Of a stretch of DNA of 64,000 nucleotides, positions 35,573-48,355 are shown one piece after another. Both the position numbers and the translations under genes were made by a program. The notes under the pieces are model-generated. The model ran no database searches. It saw nothing but the letters and a program-made list of their open reading frames with translations, and was not told where the DNA came from. Origin of the DNA: Quillaja saponaria. Taxonomy: Eukaryota; Streptophyta; Magnoliopsida; Fabales; Quillajaceae. Position 1 is the first letter of the stretch; each line of letters starts with the position of its first letter. The DNA is taken from NCBI GenBank assembly GCA_029379385.1, contig CM055607.1, positions 10,912,001 through 10,976,000 on the forward strand, written 5' to 3'.

Positions 35573-37314
35573 TCAGCGAGCTCCACTAAATAGGGCTTTG
35601 CTAATGATGCCAGTGGCCTCTATGTAGCGTTCCACACACCTAGAGATGCAACTACTTTCACCGCCACTCAGGCTCGATCCTGGTTTTGTGATACACTTGT
35701 CGAAGCACTTTCCTCTCACTGTCTGTGAAATAATATGTGGTAAGTGTAAAGAAATTAGTCAACTAGACAAATTGACAAAATGAGTGTCCAAAATAGTTTT
35801 CTCGTTTTCTGTCAAGTAAATTTTTTATCAGTAAATGCCTAAAGGGCATAAGCTCCTATAGCCTACAGAAGAAACCAAGGAGGAGTCAAAAATAAGAAAG
35901 AATTTAAACATAAACATCAAAATTCAAACAGCCAAAAAATTCTACCAATCAAACATGGGAAAACAAGGAGAGAATTAAACTCAAAATGTACAAAACATTT
36001 CCCCTTACAAGTAAGTTTGAGTGCCACAATATACTCTTTCTTTACCTTCTAACCAAATATGCCACATGAGTCAGCCAGTGACATCTCCAATTAAAAAGCA
36101 TACAACAATAACTTCAATAACATATGAGCCAGTGTACAGAAAGGATCTCAAGGATCCCATAAACTAAGTCTCTCAGAGTGCTATATTTTGCTCAGAGAGA
36201 GAGAGAGAGAGAGGAGACATAGAAGAGAGTCGAGTTTTGGGTTACACAGGTTGCTCCACCTAGTAAGTTTATTTTAGAGTATGGCTGATTGACTCTATGC
36301 TTAATTCAACATTAGGGTACAAAAGGCCAACTATAAGATAATAAAGCAAATTTAAACAGAGCATCCCATATGGGCTAATATTTCTAAGCAGTAAGCACAC
36401 ATATACATTATGGTTTGAGTTGCATAACTACTATACACCAGAATCTGTTTCTAAAGCACCACTACAATGGGTTGAAACCCTGTGATTGAGTTTTCCTCAA
36501 ATGTCAGAGTTGGAAAACTCAGTAAAACATTTTACAACACAAATAGAACATACATTGAAATCAATCCCATTTGATCGGTTGAAAACTTCTTTGAGAGTGG
36601 AGACTTCAACACAAGGCATAACACGGACAGCACCTTAAGCAATTACTAAGCACAACAAATACTTACGAACCCATACAAAGTATACCATCTATGCCCATTA
36701 AAGACTCGGAAAAACAGCTCGTTCATTATCAGGAAAAATTAGAAGATCGGATAGAATGTCTTGAATTTTTAAATTAGCTTGTATAGAACTAATTAATTTG
36801 AATTATAACTTATAAAAAGTCTTAAATTTCTAAATTAACTTCTATGGAACTAAATTATTAAGAATTATACCTGGCAGAAATGTATAGAGTTTAGCTATTT
36901 TGAATTGACAAATCCAATAAATGCATGGGTATCCAAAAGTAACATCATGAACATATAATTAGCTTCTTCTACAGTTTCATACCGAGCAGGAACTCTCAAA
37001 GTTTTGAAACAACATCTTAGTCGCAGTAACTAGCCCTTTTGGTCCAAAATCAGAACAAAAAATAATTAAAAATTAGATTTTTATTCATTATAAAAGAGAG
37101 ACTGGATTTAAATGTTAAAAAAACTGAAGCCCAGAAAATAAACAGCAGCATATAAATAAAATATAAATTATCCAATACTAAGAGTAACAGATAGAGGTAC
37201 CTCAAGGAATTCTTCGGCATAAGCCTGGGCAAGCTGGTTCTTGAGCTGGTCCTTGAAGGCATCGGAGGAGAATTGGGGCGATGATCCACTCGACGGTGAC
37301 GAAAACGAGTCCAT
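35573..37314 (-). CDS. TIM13: Mitochondrial intermembrane-space chaperone TIM13, 2 exons
   Basis: Exon 1 is 37314-37201 and exon 2 is 35722-35573, joined by a 1.48-kb GT-AG intron in phase 0; the product is 87 aa, the normal plant length. The twin CX3C motifs that define small TIMs are CFDKC and CISRC, 14 residues apart. Other family blocks are KDQLKNQLAQAYAEEFLE and SRCVERYIEATGII. Small TIMs form hexamers (TIM8-TIM13) that carry hydrophobic precursors across the intermembrane space and are folded by disulfides through the MIA pathway (established). The intron contains a (GA)n microsatellite at about 36194-36214. Confidence 0.96.
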
Positions 37315-38082
37315 TTCTCTCAGTAGTTTTCTCTTCAACTGCTTGTTTTCCCCTCAATCTTTCCAGAGAGACAACAGGAAATGAAATTGTAAAAGAAAAA
37401 CCCCTCTCGTAAAGAACGAGTCCTTAAACCCTAAACTTTGTCTGACAAACAAGCACCCAGAAAGATTTTCTTTTTTTTTTCTTTTTGTGTGTGTGGATAT
37501 TTTAATATATTTATGGTGAGCTGTTTTTCTTTTTAATTGAAATAAAAATTAATGGACCCTTTCAAGGGACAGAGGGTAGTAGAGTGTAGAGGGACTAATT
37601 GTACCTTTATTTATAAATTATTATCTATCAATCTACATTTATATTATACACAAAAATTAATTTAATGAAAAGATAATTTAATATTTTAAAATATCTTTTA
37701 TATACTATAATCTATTTATTTATATTTTTATTATATATAAAAATTATTTACTAAATATTTATTTTTAACAAATTAAAATATCTTTTATAAAAATTTAATT
37801 TTCTTTCTTATTTATTTTTGGTTAAACTTCTAATTCATTAATTTTATATAAATAAATTTTTAATATTGATAAATTGCTTCATAATTCTTCTATATGTTAA
37901 TACTAATATAATTATTAACCACATACGTGCTTATACACATGTCAAATATTTATTTAATTTGAAGTCTAAACTTATAATTTTAAGTTTTTGAGTATTATTT
38001 AAAAAATATATATAAAAGATAGTATGAGACATAAGAGTTTTCTAATTTTAAGAATAGTATAAACAATTTATAGTTATTCTAA
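37315..38082. other. Intergenic, very AT-rich
   Basis: TIM13 promoter side (minus strand) near 37315-37500, then A/T-rich sequence to the degenerate element at 38083. No gene was seen. Confidence 0.4.
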
Positions 38083-40060
38083 GTGTGTTACTACATATCT
38101 CATGTGATTAATCTCGTTGAAATTTTAAATTATGAAATAAACCATAACTTTCTCTAATAGTTTTTATTTTGGTTTATTAAATAAAATTAATTAAAAAAAA
38201 TTCATGACTATAAAATATAAGATATGATAATATTTTATTTGCTTAATTATTATGTACATAAAAATTAGCATAAGAGCAAATGAGTTGTCAATTTATAATA
38301 AATAGGTTATGTGTGTACTAAAATAAAAATCAAAACTTTATTAATTTTATACTGAAATATGTATAAACATACAAATTGAATAGAAGACTAATGTTTACTA
38401 GCAACATTGACAATATAAGATAAAACGTAGAGAGAAAAAAAAGCTGTGTACTAAGACATGAATCGTCATAGGTAATGACGATTTACTCTACAATTTGTAT
38501 ATAAAAAAATTGTTATAAGAGGTAAATTGTCACACATCCGCCAATGGACACACATAAATTGTTAACATATTGACGATGTATGAGGAAAAGTGATCTGAAC
38601 TCAAGTGATCTAAAGTACAAACTGCTTGATTGATTGAGGTGAAACTTGTAATATAAATCACCAAAATTTGTGACAATTTACTTTCAACGTAGGTATCTTA
38701 GTTCAACGTTACCTTTATGAAGTTACAACAGCAAGCAATGCTCTGAGTATGGCTTCTCCTGAAAGGTTATTGCTATGGTTGGGTGGTGTGCTCTGCCTCC
38801 GGGGTGGATTAAGGTAAATACGGATGGTGCTTCTAGAGAGAACCTTGGAGCTGCTAGTGCAGCTGGGGGTGATCAGGGACAATGCTGGCAGGTGACAGAT
38901 TGGTTTTGGAAAAAAGTTGGGTTGGTGTTGTTCCTTCGAGCCGAATTCTGGATTCTGAGACTAGGATTATTAGTTGCTTGGAACATAAGTTTTAAGAAGA
39001 TTATCATCGAATCCAACTCTCATGTGGTAATCAGTTTTGCTTCTAAAGGATCACATAATTCGAAAGCTAATCAACCCCTCATTCGGGATATTCAAAGGAT
39101 TAGGAGGTGCAATTAGTACATGTGTATCGTGAGGCAATACGGTGACAGACAAGCTTGTGAATCTTATGTTGGACAAAGATGATGTTCAAAGCGAGTGGCT
39201 CCAACCTGGCAAGGAGGTTGATCTGCTTTTGGCTGGTGATTGTGCTGGGTAGCTTGGGCTCGTCGAATAGTTGTCCCGCTTGTGTAGTTTTTGTTGTTAC
39301 ATTTCCATTTTATCAAAATTAATTGTACGTACACTATGAAACATATCGTCGAAGTTATTAATGATATATTATGAAAAATGTACTAACTCACAAACTGCCT
39401 AAGCATTCGACGATTAATGATGAAAGGTTTAATAGAACACAAATCGCATGATTCATTGTCGATTACATAAAACGTCATCCCTTGTGGCAATTGTAGATAA
39501 AATCTACACTAAAACTCAAATCCTTTGAGTTTTGGCGATTTACCATGGAGCTTGTACTACCACACAAATCAGCTAACCTACTGACTATTTGAAATGAATT
39601 ATACACATAAATTGACTGAGACATTAACGAGTTAGGAAGTGCTAAGAAACAAATGGTTAGAATATCTATAGATACTATTATAATAGGGAGAAACCCTATA
39701 TTTTTTTTTTAAATTTCACCCTCTTATAATTACTCACAATTTTCTTCCATGTACATACTAATTCTTTCACTTGTTAATTCTTACTAATTAAACTACATAA
39801 AAATGATATATGCTATATTTATAAATACTCAAAAGAATTTCTTAGTGTTGTACTACATGTACACGTCTCACGTGATTAATCTTGTTGAGATTTCAAATTA
39901 TGAGATAAATAATTTTTTATAATAATTTTTAATTTAGATTTTAAATAAAATTTAATTAAAAAATTCAATACTATAAAATATTATATATAATAATATTTCA
40001 CTTGCTTGTTTATTATCTACATAAAAATAAATGAATAAATTGTCGATTTATAATAAGTTG
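38083..40060. mobile_element. Degenerate repeat-flanked element carrying an RNase H relic
   Basis: Direct repeats 38083-38306 and 39844-40060 share tctca-gtgattaatct-gttga, ttaaattatga-ataaa-like and atttataataa blocks at roughly three-quarters identity by eye. They lie about 1.76 kb apart and flank an RNase H coding fragment. Short motifs like gacgatttac and aaattgtc recur between them in both orientations. This could be an old LTR-type element, or a DNA element that captured a retrotransposon RNase H segment. No clean ends or target duplications were found. Confidence 0.45.
38745..39252 (+). pseudogene. RNase H (RVT_3-like) fragment of a retroelement, frameshifted
   Basis: The frame starting near 38775 reads WCALPPGWIKVNTDGAS, the typical start of plant RVT_3 RNase H domains with the first catalytic Asp in NTDGA. 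A shift leads to the RDNAGRW-like block in another frame, then KKIIIESNSHVVISFASKG with the Glu/Ser-Asn position of the second acidic site (usually ESDS). A further shift gives VTDKLVNLMLDKDDVQSEW and a stop at about 39250, matching the usual VADALAN tail. At least two frameshifts show that it is dead. Such domains end plant non-LTR reverse transcriptases; no RT domain is present here. Confidence 0.75.
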
Positions 40061-40439
40061 TCAAATCAAAAATCGATGTAACTTATCAATATAAAAGATG
40101 TAAATTTACCATTGAAACAATATAAATCGGATGTTGTAAAAATTTGTTAATTTTGAAGACATATGGTCACCATATATTGCCATGACTCATGAAGATCCAA
40201 TTCAATATTTGGCGAAGTAGAAATCAAGTACATAGTGAGTGAGACAAGCACTTGTCAAGATAGAAGATGTTCATACAAAATAGCCATTTAAGGAGAAAAT
40301 TCTGAGTTTTTACCAAGCATAGACCATTTAATGTAATGTTATGAGAAGAACATCGTTTCCTAATAGCACAAAAGATTCAGAGTACGAGTTTGCAAGTGTA
40401 GGAATCATTACCAGCTTCACAAAAGACAGATGCAAGCAT

Positions 40440-43400
40440 TCACTTCCTCTCTAAAACGTACAGAACAACTCGACTACTGCAATAATCAGGATGCCAGAGT
40501 GTTTGATCCACACGCCCAATCACGAAATCCTTCATAGCTCTTTCTAAGAAGTATTCGAGGATGGCATCTACCACAGGAAGCATTATTTCAGAAATATATT
40601 CCACACCATAAGAAGAAGGAGGAGGAAATCTATACCATTTCTAAGTTCCCCGGCCAAAAGAATTGTTGTTTTTGACCCGGAGAGTTTCTCCAGTGTAGCT
40701 AACAAATCTACCACAGCCCCCTCACTATAGATTACATCAGACCCAAGCACTGCAAAAATAAAAACCAAGAAAATGAAGGTCAACACTCAACAGTATAGAG
40801 TTTATTCAAGTAAAAATAGATGCATGTTAAGAAGAGATGAAAGAGGATTATTACCATAATCAGGTGCAGGTTCAATGATTTCTGGGTCAGGATCATCTCC
40901 CCATGTAAGTTCAGTCACTTTTGTAGAACCCTGTACATCGGAGTGTCTCATATTGGCTTCAACATTCTTTCGCAGTAGCCTAAGCCTATCCGGCAGATCA
41001 GTGAGAATGACTTGACCACCCAAAAGAGCTGCAATACAACTGAGAAAGAACAAATAAGAATAACATACCTACAGTAAGAAAAATTAAGATAAGATCAACA
41101 AGAGTAACATATTCTAGTAGGAGGAGGTGAGGTGAGGTGACAAACTACTCCTCTGCTCCGGCATAAGTTAATGAAAATTGACATCGAAAACTGTAGTTTT
41201 CAATTTTTAATGTAAAGTGTCTCCCTCTCCCTTATAAACTGATTAATCAGGCTAATAAAATAATTGCTAACATGTGCAGAAATCATCCGAAACCCAAACA
41301 AATTCTTAGTTAAGACTGAGATTGTAGGTTATAATTACCCGACTAAGCCGCAACCAGAACCCAATTCAACAACCTTCTTCCCTTGAAGAACCAGCATCCC
41401 TGAGTCAACAGAATGCTCTAGAAATTTGCCCAATATGACTCCACTGTCCCACATCACTGCTCCGGTCACTCCAGGTGTGCTCTTAAATCAAAAAGGTCAA
41501 AAGCTATAACCATAATCATCCACCACCAGTCATCAATTCATCATGATGACCATATATAAATCAAGGAGACTCTGGCTAAAGAAAAAGAATCTCCCCATCA
41601 GATTATCTTTTTATATGCAAGGAATATGTAGAATATATTTGATGGAGCTTGTAAAGTAAGTCCAAAAACCAATTTGTGATGTTATAACAAAATTACTTCA
41701 CCCTTGGACTGATAAAAAGAAAAGGTGTGTATCGTGCATATGCATGTGTTTCCGCATGTATAAACATTACATACATCTTAACACAATCAATGTAGCACAA
41801 ATGCCTTTTTAATCTTTACTTATCTGCAAGAATAAAATGTGTAGGATTTATAAACTTTCCAGCTATTCATGTTGTAATAATAAAATTATTTCACCCTTGG
41901 ACTGATAAACAGAGAAGGTGTCTATCATGCATATTGAAGTGTCCATGTATATAAACATTAAACACATCCTACCACAATCCTCAATCAATTTAGCACGAAT
42001 GCCTTTTTTAACTTAAGTTCTCTGCAATAATAAAAATGGGGGTTTTAAAAACCTTTCCCCCCATTTGACTTAGATTAGCACAGGGCTTGAGGCTAATACT
42101 AACATAACAATAATAGAGTATATATTGTCCCTGCAGAAATGTTTGAACAAGGGTTGCAACTCTGGATGCTATTCTCTACAATCTACAGCACGTAATGACA
42201 CAAATATGGTATCCTATTAGCTGTCTGTTGTCACCAAAATAGTCTCCAAATGAAACACACTGGTTATTAATGGTTATGCTATGCGACAAGCACTTCATGC
42301 CTTCACCTATGACTAGAGGCATAATGAGCAGTATCAGTGGCCATCATAAAGTAATATCAGTTTAATGAATACACTTCATTTAGAGCCAGACAGTCAAATA
42401 ATCATGCTGTCAGAAACAAAACTTTAACCGTTATTAGGATATGCATTTACTTAATCTTGGAATCCATGGAAGACATCAAGATTCATCACATACGAGGAAA
42501 AAATGAACATGCTCAGTTTCTCCTCTAAACCTTGGAATTGGATAGTTGGTGACAAAATTTCCAACTCACTTTAATTTCTTTGAGTAAATGATCATAGTGC
42601 TGGTCTTTAGCTATCAAATGATAAAAGTTATAGGTAGGACAAATTAGTTTCCAACTTCCCATGGCATGGATAGAGTCCTAAGACACCACATGTGATTTTA
42701 GAGATTAAGCATGTATACTTCAAAACCATTTTATGTTTTCCAACTTCAATCAAAACCATTTTTATAAAAAATTAGTGATACTTTGATAGCCAATGGTCAA
42801 TGAATATTAAATTTGGATTTTTTTACTTCCAACAATAACCATGATTCTGGAATATAAGAAACATCCTTGTAATCCTAACCTCATTTCCTAGTTTTTCCAA
42901 GGATTCTCAGACTCACATACCAGTACAGTATTAAAGCATATCATACAAGCATCAGCAAACAGACAGAACATTATCTACCCCAATTAGCAACCTAGAAAGT
43001 GAATGGTTTGAATATAACTAGGACATTAACCAAGAGAACAAGCTAGCATGACATTTCATACAGTAACTTTCGAAATGATATGCATGTCTACCACCTACCA
43101 CTTTGTGAGACATCTAACTGAACCCATAGTAACAAATATCTCAAACTTCATTAAGAGAAATACAAGAAAGACAATTAATTTCATGACCCAATTAACTCCA
43201 CGCACCATGTATACTATTAAAGCATGTCAAATATTCACTCAGTAAGAGGTATTCTCTAATTAAGCATTAAAAGCTAGTATAAGCTATGAGCCTATGACAA
43301 TATTTCTTGCACCTTTGGCAGATATACATATTAATGATTGTGTGATATGTTAAAGAATGAAAATGAAGATATACCAAAGAAGAAGGAGACTGGATAATGG

Positions 43401-43635
43401 AGAGAGAGTGGCCGCAAGCGTCGAGGCGGAGTTGTAAAGAGGATTGGGAGACAAAGGCGTTGTGTTTGGAGAGAGTGGGCTGTTGGATTCCCCATAACAA
43501 CATGGTCTCCTCTGCAGCTGATTCCTCCCCTGCAACCAAGGCCCTCACCTTTCCTCCGTATGAACCTATACTCACCATGACCGCCTCTTCTTCTTCCTCT
43601 TCATGCTCCGAACCTTTAATTTCTTCATAGGCCAT
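40440..43635 (-). CDS. METTL21-like S-adenosylmethionine-dependent protein methyltransferase, 5 exons
   Basis: Exons on the minus strand: 43635-43375, 41481-41339, 41039-40855, 40749-40636 and 40567-40440; GT-AG, in phase, 276 aa. The open frame extends upstream but only through a GTG codon, so the ATG of MAYEEIKGSE (43635) is chosen. An acidic run (EEEEEE) is followed by a beta-rich N-terminus (LQLRLDACGHS). The SAM-binding motif I is VVELGSGCGLVG, motif II region ILTDLPDRL, the Trp-containing loop ELTWGDD, and the post-motif DYVLGSDVIYSEG matches the D-x-x-Y signature of the METTL21/protein-lysine methyltransferase family. The substrate is unknown; human relatives methylate chaperones and elongation factors. 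The first intron (1.89 kb) holds a local duplication. Confidence 0.92.
41681..42060. repeat. Direct duplication of about 155-180 bp in intron 1 of the METTL21-like gene
   Basis: Copy A (41681-41860) and copy B (41871-42060) share ttcacccttggactgataaa, gaaggtgt-tat-gtgcat-like, tataaacatta-a-acatc, cacaatc, tagcac-aatgcctttttt and ctgcaa-aataaaa. The copies are adjacent and in the same orientation, with small indels. Confidence 0.75.
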
Positions 43636-43659
43636 TCCGATTGGTGACCCACTATTCAC

Positions 43660-44515
43660 GGCTGTGCGGGTTTTATGATTGGAATTCTGGGAATTTTGTG
43701 TTCCTCACCACTGTTGTCGGTACTTGCACTGTAAAGATTGGACCTTTGGGTTTGTTCCCACCCAAACTTCAGGAATACTTAATTTTTTTCTTTTTTCTTT
43801 TTTAGGGTTATAACCAATAAAAAAAATAACTAACCATCATAAAATGAGTGACAAGTTATTATCTAACTGGTTATTAGTTCAATTAATAAAAACATAACTT
43901 AATAAATTTGACATGCAATATCTTACAAGAAGTAATTCAAGTGACAAAATATTTTTAAACTTAGTAATTTACATACCTCTGTAATGTCAAAATTTGAAAC
44001 AAGAACAAAACACTTCTTGAAATGTCCCTAACCCAAATAAGATTAAATTTTTTTTTTTTTTTTGCATCTTTAAATAAGATTAAACTCATTCCAAAAGGTA
44101 TGGGATATTCATGACTAAAAAAATAAAAAATAAAGAATAAAGAATTTGACATGCAATAATATTTTGTTATAAAAAAAAAGACTTGGCATAACATATGGGA
44201 TTTCCAAGTTTCTTCATTGTTCCCATTTTTTGACAAAAGCCATTGCAATCAGCAAAATCAACAAGTTGGTAAATTTGGAAGAGTTTGTGAATTCCATCTT
44301 CGCTTGGGGTGGTCCTACCAATCTGGGCTTTGTTTGCTAAAGCAAAGGACCTTTGTGGCCCAAAAACGAAACCTTAACTGGAATCGAAATGATAACTCCT
44401 TTTTTTTATTGGGTACAGAAATGATAACTCCTTCAGTTACTGCATATGTTGGAACATTTATTTGTCATATGCTTAATTTCATAAGACTTGTATACAGTTG
44501 AAATAACTGCCAGCG
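43660..44515. other. Intergenic between the METTL21-like and UPF0426 genes
   Basis: AT-rich with poly-T (about 44047-44064) and A-tracts. It holds the promoter of the METTL21-like gene (minus strand, right of 43635) and the 3' flank of the UPF0426 gene. The frames at 43961-44248 and 44217-44501 are unsupported. Confidence 0.4.
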
Positions 44516-47264
44516 TCATTCAATTTCAATCTGTTGCGGAGCTGTTTCTGTAGTTGAGCCTTCTGCTTCAAGTTCCTCCTCTGTAACCCCGGCAGCTTCT
44601 ACTGTCCTTGTTACCCATTCCTTAAGCGGCTCTTCTTCCAAATCAAGCCTCAGAATACCGGCAAATATCCCACCCATGAAGGCTACCGGCTCCTAAGGAC
44701 ATCAAAAAATGCATTTTAGAATGAAGTTGGGAAGAACATTACAAATTTTCATATCAAATAACACCCATCATGATAAGAATATAACTTCTCACATATCTCA
44801 GAAAGGAACATCTGAACTGTTTTACGAAGTATGACAATGATTGCTATACTGTAAATACTAAACAGAAGTAACCACTGAAACAGCCATCTGAGATGCAAGG
44901 TTAAGCAGTAAACAAAAAGATTCAAATTTTTTGCATTTGTCATCTCATTCTCAACATTGAGACTTCATGATTTCACTCTAATTGCCAATAAATGGATAGG
45001 AAAGACAAAAAAGAACTTTCAAACTCGAGTGAATTCTAGGAGTGCATATGTTTATGTGAGTATCAGGTCAAGCTAATATACTGTTTTCCTTGAAAGCTAA
45101 TCTTGCAAATGCTATAGCAGAAACGTAGAGACAGGGAATGAAATCTTAGTATTGGCACTAAAACCCAAATCTAAAACACTCAAGTGAAGTGCACATGCCT
45201 GCTTTTTCTTAACTATCATAAGAAAAAGTTAACTAATGGATCACCATCCTGCTGCTTAAATCTCATGGTTAAGTGCAGCCGAAATATATGCAAAGCTCAA
45301 ACTAAGGTGCTTTTCTGTAGTTTCCATACGTAGCATGTAACCATTGATATCTTTTCATCCTATATTCCTATTACTGTAATAGATAATTAAATCTATAGCA
45401 TACAAATGCATTTTGTCTCTTATACTTCCTTATTAAGCTGAGAATTAGATAATGAAGGGAGATCAATTTGTAAAAATTAGATAAATGGATAATCCAGTTA
45501 CTAGCTCTTACATGCTCTTCCCCCTACAAGAGGAGAAGGGTTATGAATCCATTCATGCACTCCCACTGTAGAGATTCAACAAATATACAGCTCATGCTCC
45601 TCCATCTTCCAGCGGGTCACCTCAAATGATAAGTTCTAAGAGAAAAGAAAGGAAAGGTTCTTAACTAAAGATGTTAGAGAAGTCTAGTCGCAGACATTTG
45701 TTCCTTCCCTTGCCTTTACATGAATAACTTTGTTTCAATAATAGGTTTCGGGCAGTGGTTGTTAGGGATCAGGGAGGGTGTTATCCCTGGAGCAAGTAGT
45801 TAACACTCCATCGCCAGTTTTAGGATGACACTTTGAGATCCAATCTCTCCAAACTCTATTTTTTGACTAATTGAATCTGAATTCCGGGCGGCGGGGGGGG
45901 GGGGGGGGGGGGGGGGTGGGGATTGTGGGACGTTAATCTCTTATATGCATAAACAAGTAAAGAATTACAAAACAAAGCAAGTTCACAATAGCAATATTTT
46001 CAATCTGTTTAACTCTGCCAACAAGTAACCAAAAAGAGTCAAGTACTTTGTTCTTCTGTGTCACATGACATTAAATAAATGTGAGTTCTACAATGATTAT
46101 CAAACATACTTATCATGCCACATTTATGCAGCTTCTAATCTAACAATGAGTCTTCTGTGATGTGCTTCCTAAGAATTCTGCTGCCCAGGAATCCTGTCAT
46201 AAGTTTACCAGGCATTATGTGTAGTTTTGAGAGTTCAGATAATAGATAACTCAAAATATCCTGATGTTTAAGCAGTACTATCCTTTTCTAATTAGTTATT
46301 TCCTCTCTATGCTTCTCTCTTCTACAATTGGGGGACTCTTACCATGGTAATCCACACTGGTCAGTTTCCCTTTGAGATGCCTTATACAGTTTGTGGTATC
46401 CAGATTCGCTTACAGTGTATCTTAAACGAGATAGTCAAGCAATTGAGCTTCATTTTCTTGAGCCGGCTGTAGCCAGCATCAGCCTTGAATCAGTAGTTGG
46501 CATACAATCAAGTCAAATAATTACATGAGAGCATTTCTGATGGTCTAGGAAAATAAGTTACAAAATCAATAGAAGTGAATGGTTTCCACTTTCCATAATA
46601 GATTTTTTCCTTCTTGTAATCTTGTTCACATATACTGTGTGTTAGCAAAATCTCAACTTCCTCATGATCCAACCCATGGGGAACTTTGTCCATAATATCC
46701 ATTCTAGAAAAATTTCTCCGTAGGAATTTGAAGTAGATAATCATTTAAAAAACTGGGTATCCCAAAAATTAATATCAAGAGTGTCACAACTCACAACTTA
46801 GTTCAAGCAATTTCCAAGTACAAAGTTAGAAGAAAAAAAGAAGGAAAAAAAAAAAAAAAAACTAATATGAGAGCATAGAATTATACAATTAAACCACAAA
46901 ATGCTAAATTTGATATCCAGAATCAAGTAAGCAACATGAACAAAGAATAAAGACAGTAATAGTACCTTAAAAGCTTCATTCACAATACGTTCGTCAACAG
47001 GATTGAAGAAAAAAGCCCTCACCCCATTATTACAAGAATTAGTATTAATCCCCAATCGGACATTGCTGCTTCCACTTGTTCTCGCGATTAACCTTGGTGA
47101 TGATAAGCTCACTTTCTTCAATTTCCACTGTGGATCCAAACAACAATAGAAAAAGATATAATTTTTAGTGAAAATTCATAGAAAAGAAAAGGGGTGCGAT
47201 AGGAAGAGAAGAAGAAACCGACAACAGCGCATGAGTGAGGGGAGCCAGCGAGAAGGGTTGACAT
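44516..47264 (-). CDS. UPF0426 family chloroplast protein (At1g28150-like), 3 exons
   Basis: Exon 1 starts at ATG 47264 and ends near 47220-47226; exon 2 is 47127-46966 and exon 3 is 44692-44516. Exon 3 is diagnostic: EPVAFMGGIFAGILRLDLEE, LKEWVTRTVEAAGVTEEELE and the ending APQQIEIE are the UPF0426 signature. Exon 2 supplies FFFNPVDERIVNEAFK. The N-terminus (MSTLLAGSPHSC..., then a Ser/Arg-rich stretch) suits a plastid transit peptide. The function of UPF0426 is unknown. The first intron (about 92 nt) has only one AG, which demands a phase-0 donor; the options are ...TGCGCT|GTTGTC or ...GCTGTT|GTCGGT, both weak, so exon 1 gives 14 or 15 residues and the total is 126-127 aa. The 2.27-kb intron 2 carries a long G tract. 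Confidence 0.88.
45893..45921. repeat. Homopolymer of 24 G followed by T and four G
   Basis: Positions 45893-45916 are uninterrupted G, preceded by gggcggc and followed by tgggg. It lies in intron 2 of the UPF0426 gene, so on the transcribed sense it is a C tract. It could form a G-quadruplex, or be an assembly or sequencing artefact. Confidence 0.9.
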
Positions 47265-47269
47265 AACGA

Positions 47270-48355
47270 GCTTTGTGGCTGCAAACGAGAGGAAGCTCCA
47301 GAAAGAACTTAGCAGCAGCCCACCAGAAAGTATAATTATCCAAATCAGATCAAACAGGGAATTGAACCGGTTTAGCTCCAATTACCAAATAAATAACCAA
47401 AAAAGTTCAACGGTCTTAGTAAATATAGAAAGGAAAAAAAGAGAAAAAAACATTTAGTTAAAAAATAAGATTCTTTTTTTGTTACAAACTGAGGGAAAAA
47501 AAAAAAAACAATATTGGGTAAATTATTAATTTTGTCCCTAAATTAATAGCAAAAGTTTTGATTTTTTTTTTTTTTTCTAAACATGTTTTTTTAATCTACA
47601 AACTTGTCCCTCAACTTTTCAATAGGATTCAATGCTCTATCAATACTTGATATTGGTTTTGAATCCGAATTAGATAATAACAGCAATTACTTTTTCTTTT
47701 TTTCTTTTTTTTGGTAGAAAGCAATGATTTATTCTAAAATATAGTATTTAGCAAAATATTTTATTTTTATTTGATCTTTATCCTACCACTTAGTTTAATG
47801 GTAGCTTTTCTAATATATAATAGTATACATATTCATTACTTTATAACACTCGATTTCAATTATTATGATAATATTACACTTAATTAAAAAATATAAAAAT
47901 TAAATTAAAGAATATATTAATAAAATCAAAACTTTATTTAAACTATTGGAACAAAACTACTAACTTACCAAAAAACATGATTTCTTATGTTTGATATGAA
48001 TCAGCTGAAGAAAAATTATTGCCAAAATATCATTATCTTCTGGGACTCCTATTAGCATTTTTTTAAAATTTTTTTTTCCTGTTCTACCAAGGAAAAACAG
48101 AGTGTATCCGATTTTCTGCCACAATTAATTTTCTTGACTCCAGCTAATCACTCAATGAGAACCCCTCTCTTCCTTCCCTCTGTTTTCTATACAAATGTAA
48201 CTGATAAGCTCAACCTAGCAAAGGTGAGGAACCAAAACAACAAAACCTCCATTTTGCTATTCATAGCTTGCTTTCTATGTGACACTTTGTTAAACCACAC
48301 CGATACCAAAACCAACTCAACAAACTTAAAACCTTACTAACAAACCCACCCCACA
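47270..48355. other. Divergent intergenic region upstream of UPF0426 and pectate lyase genes
   Basis: The two genes point away from each other, so both promoters lie in this 1.1-kb interval. Poly-A/poly-T tracts occur near 47502 and 47560-47578. The frame at 48134-48340 is Thr/Asn-rich and not accepted. Confidence 0.45.

Noticed and set aside
43636..43659. Upstream extension of the METTL21-like protein (NSGSPIG)
   Set aside because: The first codon is GTG, not ATG; eukaryotic initiation is expected at the ATG at 43635.
46508..46744. 78-codon minus-strand frame in the UPF0426 intron
   Set aside because: Reads like a protein locally but has no start context, splice logic or family match; the chance level in this AT-rich intron is high.
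19373..47264. Run of co-oriented minus-strand genes considered as an operon-like cluster
   Set aside because: The genes have unrelated functions, long spacers and their own leaders or introns; same orientation is not evidence of co-regulation in plants.
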